This document shows, one piece after another, positions 57,752 through 64,000 of a stretch of 64,000 bases of DNA (position 1 is the first letter of the stretch; each line of letters starts with the position of its first letter). The position numbers and the translations under genes were made by a program. This DNA is from Humulus lupulus. Its lineage: Eukaryota; Streptophyta; Magnoliopsida; Rosales; Cannabaceae. The notes below the pieces were generated by a model. It had not been told where the DNA came from, searched no databases, and worked only from the letters and a program-made list of their open reading frames with translations. The stretch spans positions 103,433,970 through 103,497,969 of the forward strand of contig NC_084798.1 in NCBI RefSeq assembly GCF_963169125.1. The letters are read 5' to 3'.

Positions 57752-60205
57752 ATGGTAAATGAAGGTCCGTTCGACATTCCTCCGGGGGTCAAGTTTGTTG
57801 ACTTGTCTTCAGACTCAGAGCCCGCTGAGGAAAATCCTTACCGTGACCATGACACCTTAAGGTAGGCCCGTATTCGTCATCTCGAGCACATGGCTGAACT
57901 TAGGCGTAAAATTTGGGTGGTAGAGAGCGAAATTGACTCGGTGTTGAGGGGAGACAGAGTACCTTTCCCCCGACCTTAGTGACCATGTAGCGAACCTTAG
58001 GGTGACCCTTTTAGATTTGCAGGTGGAGTTGGAGTTTATGGAGGGACATCTCCCGCCTGAGCCTCCTAGCCCGTTCTTTCCTGATGACTGTCATGGGGCC
58101 GTCTCATTTTCTCTTCAGCCCTTATTTTCGATCTTCCCTAGTTTAGCGCTTCCGCAGCTGGTGCCTTTGTGGAAGACTCTTGCTAGGAAGAAAAAATGGA
58201 GGGTAAAGTGTTCTGTCTCCTCCTCACCTTTTCCTTTTGGTTTTGTAGATATGTTGAAGAGAGGACGACGACAGGTGTCTGCTGATGACCGGGACGATGC
58301 CCCCCTATTGGCATCCACCCTAGTGTCCCACGTGTCTGAAAATAAATTGATGGAAATAGTAGAGCACTACCGTGTTCCTCTTGAGTACTCATTATACATC
58401 CCTTTGGACAAGTGCCGAGCTGACAGCCCTAATACAGGCTACGTGGCCCTTAGCGAGCATATCCTGAAGGCGGGTGGTACGATCCCATTACACCCGTTCT
58501 TCGTCGCGGTTCTCAACTATTTTGACCTTGCTCCACTTCAGCTAGCACCCAACAGTTGGCTGACCTTGAGCTGCCTCTTCATCGCGTTTATGGAACTTGT
58601 CCGTCGTGCTCCTACGGCCCAAGAGGTGCATTTCCTGTACAATCTCATGCCCTCTCCCAAATCCAAGGGCTTTTATTTCCTGCAAAAAGCCAATACTGTA
58701 GTCCCCTTGATAGATGGCGCAGTGTCCAACCCGGGGTCTTGGAAGCAGAACTTTTTCTTTGTGCAGGGCCCCCTTTATGTTCATGAGCACTTTTGTTATG
58801 CTCCCAGTAAGTACTTCGAGCCACCCTTTTTTTTTTTCTTTTCTTTTTGAAACTTATTGTTTTATAACTTACGTTTGTGTCGGCAATAGTGTGAATCGTG
58901 CAGAGCAGTTCGCCATACCTGTAGTTGTTGGGTCGGAGGCAGACGCTATGAACACATTCCTCAGTGTTGACCCTGCCGTGAGAAAGGCTACATACCTCCT
59001 CACTGTGGAAAAACTCAACCTTCACAAGCTGTCCCCAGTTTCAGATCCCGAGTTGCTGTGGACTCTTCCCGGGTAAAAGAAGATGAAGGATGCCTCGGCT
59101 GAGCCTCGCCCGGGTGAAGGTGAGGCTGAGTGTGTGCCGGAGGGAGTCTCCCTTGGACACAGTCAGCCTCACCAGCTTTCTTCATCCCCTGGGGAATGCC
59201 CTCCCTTTGCCCCATTCGACCCCGACATGGCTTCCCAATCCCAGGGTCAACAGGCCATGCCGAGGCATTTGTTTGCCTCGATCCTGCGGACTTTGATGCT
59301 TTTCCTCAGGCTCCCCTTGACCCCGGTCCATCAGGGGCTTACTTTCCCGATCTTCCTGCACCCCTTCCTGATCTACCTGGGGCTCATTTTTCTGATCTTC
59401 CTGCGCCCCTCCTGTTTCGGTGAGCGGGTCGTCTGTCCTTACCCAGCCGGGTACCCTTGGCTCGGAAGGGGTGCCCTGGGTGGGCTACATGGCGGCCTCT
59501 TACGGGCGGCGGTATGTCCAGATCGCCTTAGGCCTCCTCGAAGTTGATTGGAGTGGTCTTGGGAGTTTCACTATGTCGGATCTTGGGGAGAATTTTACGC
59601 GCTCTACTGCCTGGGTGAGTTTAGGCCTCTTATGTCGGCCTTATATCTTTTTATTCCCCCTCTTTTTTTTGTTACTTATCACTGTTGTTGTTATTTTTCT
59701 TGTGCAGGCCTATACCGTGGCTCAATAGTTTGCCGACTCGGCTCACAACCTTTCCACGTCGAATGTCAAGAGGGACCGTCTTGCGGTTCGGGTCTAGGAG
59801 CTCGAGGGGGAGCTTGCTGAAACTAGGTCTAGGCTAGAAAAAGCCTTGCCGAAAAATTCTGCCTCATTGAAAAAGAAGAAGAGGGTGATTGCCAAGGCCA
59901 CGATGTTGCAGGAAAGGGTCACCAGCCTAGAGGCCGAACTCCAGGGTGCCAAGGCTACCGCGGCTGCGTCGCAGGAGAGGGTCGCTTCCTTAGAGGGTGA
60001 ACTTGAGTTTGCTAAGGCTGCTACAGTTGCGTCGCAGGAGAGGGTCACTTCCTTAGAGGTGGACAGGGCAGCTATTGAGTATAGGTCCATAGAGCGCGCC
60101 CTTTACGGTGTATGGAGGCAGGATCCAAACTTCGATTTCTCCTCCTTTGGTGAGCACGCCGTTGCCTGGGCGGCTGGGTGGAACGCCCGTAGCAGGAGGC
60201 CTTGA
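57752..60205 (+). pseudogene. Antisense accessory gene of R (full length, disrupted)
   Basis: The ATG at 57752 matches the L start. A stop at 57863 (TAG in LR-stop-ARIRHLE, CAG in L) and a frameshift near 57960 break the N-terminus. The core at 58002-58806 is long and open, with GGTIPLHPFF, NYFDLAPLQL, PNSWLTL and AQEVHFLYNL. Introns at 58807-58903 (GTAAGT to TGCAG) and 59615-59707 (GTGAGT to TGCAG) match L. The middle is proline-rich with a stop at 59074 and shifts near 59280-59420. The last exon (59708-60205) encodes a coiled coil with a repeated SQERVASLE motif and ends in TGA. Two TAG stops precede it at CAG-type sites. It is probably a DNA- or RNA-associated accessory protein, but that is a guess. 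Confidence 0.7.
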
Positions 60206-60860
60206 GATCCTCACTTCATAATTTTTTTCCAGTTAGTCCGCTGTGGATGTATGCTCGTTCGAGCCTTATTGTGCTTGTAATATTTTTTTTTTTAATCTTG
60301 TCATGTTACCAAAACAATTTTTTATATATACATATGCGGTTATTTATCTCTTATTCCTCTGTGTTTGAGGTCTTTTTGAGCCCGTATGATGGGGTTTGGC
60401 AGGTTCCCCTTTTTTATTTATTAGGCTAGAGGTCCTTTGGAGCCCATGTGAAAGGGTTCAATGGGTCCTTTTTTGGTGCCTCTTGATTGTTCTTATAAGG
60501 ATATATTGACCCCTTGGGTTCTAGTTATCCTTTTATATATTTTTGCGCGCGCTTATTATTTCTTGCTAGAAGCGTCCTTCTCATCATTATTCATAGTACT
60601 ATTTTTGCAAGGGTCTCTTTTAGAACCCTTTATGGCTAGACGGCTTGGTGGTCGCTCTAGGCTTATTGGCGGGTGCTCTTTCTGGGGCTTCTCCCTTTCA
60701 GAGAGTATCTGCCTTTATTTGGAAGTTTGTTGTTGTTTTTTTTTTGTAAGACCTTTTGGCCTCCTTGATGTTCATAAGGGTAGCTAATCCTTGTGAACTT
60801 CAGGAGATGCCTTGCAAGGTCTCCTCCCTGTTTGTTAGGGTTCACCACGCATTTTTTTTT
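60206..60860. other. R 3' spacer between antisense gene and tandem repeat
   Basis: T-rich on plus, with short runs of T. I see no gene. Short repeats of CCCTTTTT- and GAGCCC-type words hint at older decayed tandem copies. Confidence 0.4.
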
Positions 60861-61261
60861 AAGGAACTTGTTTAAGGCCCTGATATAAGGGGTCCTTTTG
60901 GGTTCCTCCTGATAGAGGGCCCTTTTTAGAATCCTCCTGATACGAGGAGTCCTTTTTAGGATCCTCCTTTTTAGGAGCCCTTTTTAGGATACGAGGAGTC
61001 CTTTTAAGGAACTCGTTTAAGGCCCTGATATAAGGGGTCCTTTTGGGTTCCTCCTGATAGAAGGTCCTTTTTAGGATCCTCCTGATACGAGGAATCCTTT
61101 TTAGGATCCTCCTTTGTAGGAGCCATTTTTAGGATACGAGGAGTCCTTTTAAGGAACTCGTTTAAGGCCCTGATATAAGGGGTCCTTTTGGGTTCCTCCT
61201 GATAGAGGGTCCTTTTTAGGATCCTCCTGATATGAGGAGTCCTTTTTAGGATCCTCCTGCT
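60861..61261 (-). repeat. 145-bp tandem repeat in the R 3' region (about 2.8 copies)
   Basis: Copies start with AAGGAACTYGTTTAAGGCCC at 60861, 61006 and 61151. Each contains a smaller sub-repeat, TTTTTAGGATCCTCCTGATA. The copies differ at only a few sites. The repeat lies just 3' of integrase on the sense strand, the hypervariable region where Tat elements often carry tandem repeats. A run of 14 C follows at 61293-61306. Confidence 0.9.
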
Positions 61262-61545
61262 TGCTGTATGTATTGCCTCCTGTCCTACCTCGCCCCCCCC
61301 CCCCCCTAAGTGTCTGGTGAAATTTATTTCAGCAGGCACTTTGGTTGATGCTCGCATAGAGAAAAAATAACATGCGAAGTTGTGAACAGTTTCATTCATA
61401 GTAGGCAGGTTACAACGATATATATATAAAACGTTTACATCTACTTGGGAGGTTATCTAGGAAACCTCTTTGATTCTTGTCTACTAAGCTAACATAACAC
61501 GCAACAAACTAAGCACAAATACTGCTTGCATTGAATGTGGAAGTC

Positions 61546-62967
61546 TCACTGGTAGTACTTCTTGAGGTGTTTCGAATTCCATGCTCGAGGCATGATGGTG
61601 TCGTCCATGCGTGCCAACTTATAAGTGTTTAGTGGTATGCACTGAACGACCTGGTAGGGTCCTTCCCAATTCGCCCCCAGTACCCCCGCCCCTAGGTCTC
61701 CAGTGTTGGGGAGTATCTTCCTCAATACTAAGTCTCCTACCCTGAACTTTCTCTCTCGCACCCTTGAATTGTAATACCTCGTTGCCCGTTGCTGATATGT
61801 GGCCAGCCTTAGTTGTGCCCTTTCTCTCTTGGCTTCCAGCATGTCCAAGTTCCTGACCAACACTGTGATGTTAGCCTGGTCATCGTATGCTTGCGTGCGG
61901 AAGGAGTTAACCTTCATTTCTACCGGAAGGACAGCTTCGCAGCCATAGGCCAAGGCGAAAGGTGTCTCCCCAGTGGTGGAAAGGGGGGTGGTCTTGTAGG
62001 CCCAGAGGACATTTGGGAGTTCCTCGACCCAGGCCCTTTGAACTTTTCCAACTTAGTTTTCAAGTTCCTTTTCATGATCTTGTTGATGGCCTCTACTTGC
62101 CCATTGGCTTGGGGGTGTACTACTGCGGAGAAACTCCTCCTGATTCCTTTTGCCTTGCAGTAGTCCTCGAACACCCCTCATTCAAAATGCGTTCCATTGT
62201 CGGAGATGATCTTGTAAGGTACTCCGAACCTGCAAACAATATATTTGTTGACAAAGGTGGTGATCTTCTTAGCCGTTATGTTAACTAAAGACTCCGCTTC
62301 CACCCACTTAGTGAAATAGTCGACCGCTACCACCGCATACTTAGCTCCTCCTCTTCCGGTTGGCAGTGCCCCTATCAAGTCAATCCCCCACACATCGAAG
62401 GGCCACGGGCTGGTCATGCTCACCAACTCATTTGGTGACTGTCGTGGGTAAGTCGCATGTCTCTGGCACTTGTCACACTTTCTTGCAAAGTCACTCACGT
62501 CCTTCTCCATGGTAGGCTAATAATACCCTTGGTGGACGACCTTTTTTGCCGTGGACTACCCCACCAGCATGGTTTCCACATTCCCATTCGTGTATCTCTT
62601 GTAAAATTTTTGACGCCTCTCCCTTATCAACGCGCCGCAGGAGTGGGGTAGAGAAGCCTCTCTTATACAAGATTCCATCTACTAGGGTGTACTGGGTGGC
62701 TCTGTAAACCAGTCTGCGGGCCTCTTTCTTATCCAAGGGCAAGGTCCTGTCATTTAAGTACCTCTTAATGGGTGCAAACCATGGCTCCTCGGAGCTCTTG
62801 ACCATGTTGATTCTCTCTTCGGCTATGCTTGGCTTGGGGAGATATTCGACCGGTATAGACTCAAGCGTATCTTCGTCTCGTGTGGAGGCGAGTTTCGCGA
62901 GTGCATCGGCGTTCGCGTTTTGCTCCCTGAGGATCTGTTCTATCGTGTATTTTTCGAATTGATCCAA
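61546..62967 (-). pseudogene. R integrase, broken by frameshifts
   Basis: Minus frames 62967-62491 (zinc domain start, EIHEWECGNHAGG), 62510-62178 (CDKC; GIDLIGALP; SDNGTHFE), 62174-61920 (ANGQVEAIN) and 61953-61546 (RKFRVGDLVLRK; ends HLKKYYQ). All catalytic D, D and E residues are present but spread over three frames. A TAG at about 62518 also interrupts it. Confidence 0.82.
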
Positions 62968-62973
62968 ATACTC

Positions 62974-63522
62974 CTATACCTTGGTAAGGTATGCAGCCAT
63001 TTTTGGACCTCTAGCTTGGTATTCGCCCTTCACCTGAAACACTACCAGCTGTGAGTCACTAAAGGCATGCAAGTGGGATACCTTTAACTCCGTAGCTAAC
63101 CGCAGGCCGGCCAACAGCACCTCATATTCTGCCTCATTATTGGAAGCCTCAAATCCAAATCTTAGGGCACAATACATCTTGTGCCCTTCAGGTACCATCA
63201 TCACTATGCCAGCACCGGCTCCCCCTTCGTTAGACGCCCCATATACATGGAGGCTCCATTCTTCGGGGTGCCTTTCCTCTTCATGCGCTAGTTCATTCTC
63301 CTCTATTTCCCCCTCCTCTTGGGGTCGGTAGGCAAACTCGACTATAAAGTCTGCAAGTACCTGCCCGTTGATTGAGGTCCTTGGGGTGTAAGTGATGTCG
63401 AACTGACTCAATTCAATCGATCGCTTTAACAATCTTCCTGAAATTTCCGGCTTGTGCAAGACTTGACACATGGAGGTGTTGGCAAGCATCTCAATCGCAT
63501 GAGCATTAAAATAGGGCCTCAA
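62974..63522 (-). pseudogene. R RNase H region
   Basis: It starts with MRPYFNAHAIEML and SQFDITYTPRTSINGQVLADFIVEF (end of the gypsy RNase H and linker, about 63520-63330). The archaeal-like domain follows, with WSLHVYGAS (D replaced by Y), NNEAEYEVLLAGL (E) and FSDSQLVVFQV (D). The last D block (NADALAKLAS) is in the next frame at about 62915. Confidence 0.8.
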
Positions 63523-63601
63523 TTTTTAAGAAGCCACTATCAGGGCATATGCTAACTTCTCTATTTCCGGGTACCAATTTCTGCATGTACCAACCACTTA
63601 C

Positions 63602-64000
63602 TCACATAGTAGACAGGTTGCTAGTGCTTCTTTTACCCCTGACCAAGGCAGTGCTTATAGCATGCTTTGATACAGCTAGATACAAGTACAACTTCTCCCC
63701 TTTTTTTGGCTTGGCCAAAAGGGGTGGCCTTCCAAGGTGTTCCTTTAGCTTGGTGAAGGCATCTTGGCATTCATCATCCCAAGCAAACTTTTTGTTCCCT
63801 TTTAGGATGTTGAAGAAAGGGAGGCATTTGTCAGTCGACCTGGAGATGAATCTATTGAGGGCTGCCACTCTCCCCGTCAAGCATTGCACCTCTTTTTTGC
63901 TTCGTGGTGGGCTCATTTCCAGCAAGGCCTTGATTTTTTCAGGATTAGCCTCAATGCCTCGGGAATTCACCATGAAACCCAGGAATTTTCCTGACGAAAC
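63602..64000 (-). pseudogene. R reverse transcriptase C-terminus and start of RNase H, runs off the window
   Basis: The minus frame has MVNSRGIEANPEKIKALLEM and FISRSTDKCLPFFNILKG (RT thumb and connection), then LYLYLAVSKHAIS (RNase H start). The catalytic palm lies beyond 64000. A frameshift separates it from the next domain. Confidence 0.78.

Larger units (their letters stand above)
56087..64000 (-). mobile_element. R: Tat-type gypsy element of the L family, 5' part outside window
   Basis: On minus: RT end, RNase H, integrase (63973-61546), a 145-bp tandem repeat (60861-61261), the antisense gene (57752-60205 on plus) with promoter, the polypurine tract and the 3' LTR (57123-56087). ACCTT precedes the LTR on plus and should be the target duplication. 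It inserted into the Y antisense gene, so it is younger than Y. gag and the 5' LTR lie beyond 64000. Confidence 0.88.

Noticed and set aside
60861..61261. Regular repeats considered as a CRISPR-like array
   Set aside because: Units are contiguous 145-bp tandem copies without unique spacers, inside a eukaryotic retrotransposon.

Overview
The window looks like heterochromatic DNA from a flowering plant, most likely a eudicot, packed with nested transposable elements. I found no intact host gene, rRNA, convincing tRNA or CRISPR. The evidence is Tat-lineage Ty3/gypsy elements with two RNase H-like domains, Ty1/copia LTRs with a tRNA-iMet primer site, an L1-type LINE, a Mutator-like element with a 9-bp target duplication, and AT-rich spacers. 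Species cannot be named from this alone. I use these labels: L, G2, E3, X, Y and R for Tat/gypsy elements, C for a copia element, and Z for a solo-LTR-like family.

Layout. 1-3900: 3' end of gypsy L (+), with an antisense gene (41-1871, minus) and its 3' LTR (2502-3900). 3901-7426: AT-rich DNA with exon-like fragments, ending in a CACTA-like terminus. 7427-34266: an old copia element C, interrupted by a MULE (10314-11884), a LINE (about 13360-17536), a Z solo LTR (19396-21581) and a complete gypsy element G2 (21841-33456, target duplication GCAAT). 34267-41166: degenerate gypsy E3 (minus), whose 5' LTR (41167-42168) is also the 3' LTR of a second element X (42169-43895). 43896-48126: second Z copy, interrupted by a copia solo LTR (44403-46311, target duplication CTTTT). 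48127-56086: gypsy Y (+), truncated by insertion of gypsy R (minus, 56087 to beyond the window end). R is of the same family as L but in opposite orientation.

Common theme. Each Tat-type element whose 3' internal region is visible (L, G2, X, Y, R) carries an extra gene between integrase and the 3' LTR, on the strand opposite to gag-pol. In L and R this antisense gene has a conserved TATA box, a conserved non-coding exon and conserved introns. Where visible, its product has an N-terminal domain resembling the 'putative gypsy type transposon' family (PF04195-like, from memory), a proline-rich middle and a C-terminal coiled coil. This is the most interesting system here. Extra antisense ORFs are known in Tat elements, but the shared spliced gene model across several lineages in one window deserves study.

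Decay. Nearly all premature stops in Y, G2, R and the LINE can be explained by single C-to-T or G-to-A transitions (CAG/CAA/CGA or TGG codons), while frameshifts are rare. That fits silencing by cytosine methylation. C, E3 and X are much more degraded and older; G2's LTRs differ at about 2.2% of sites by my manual count.
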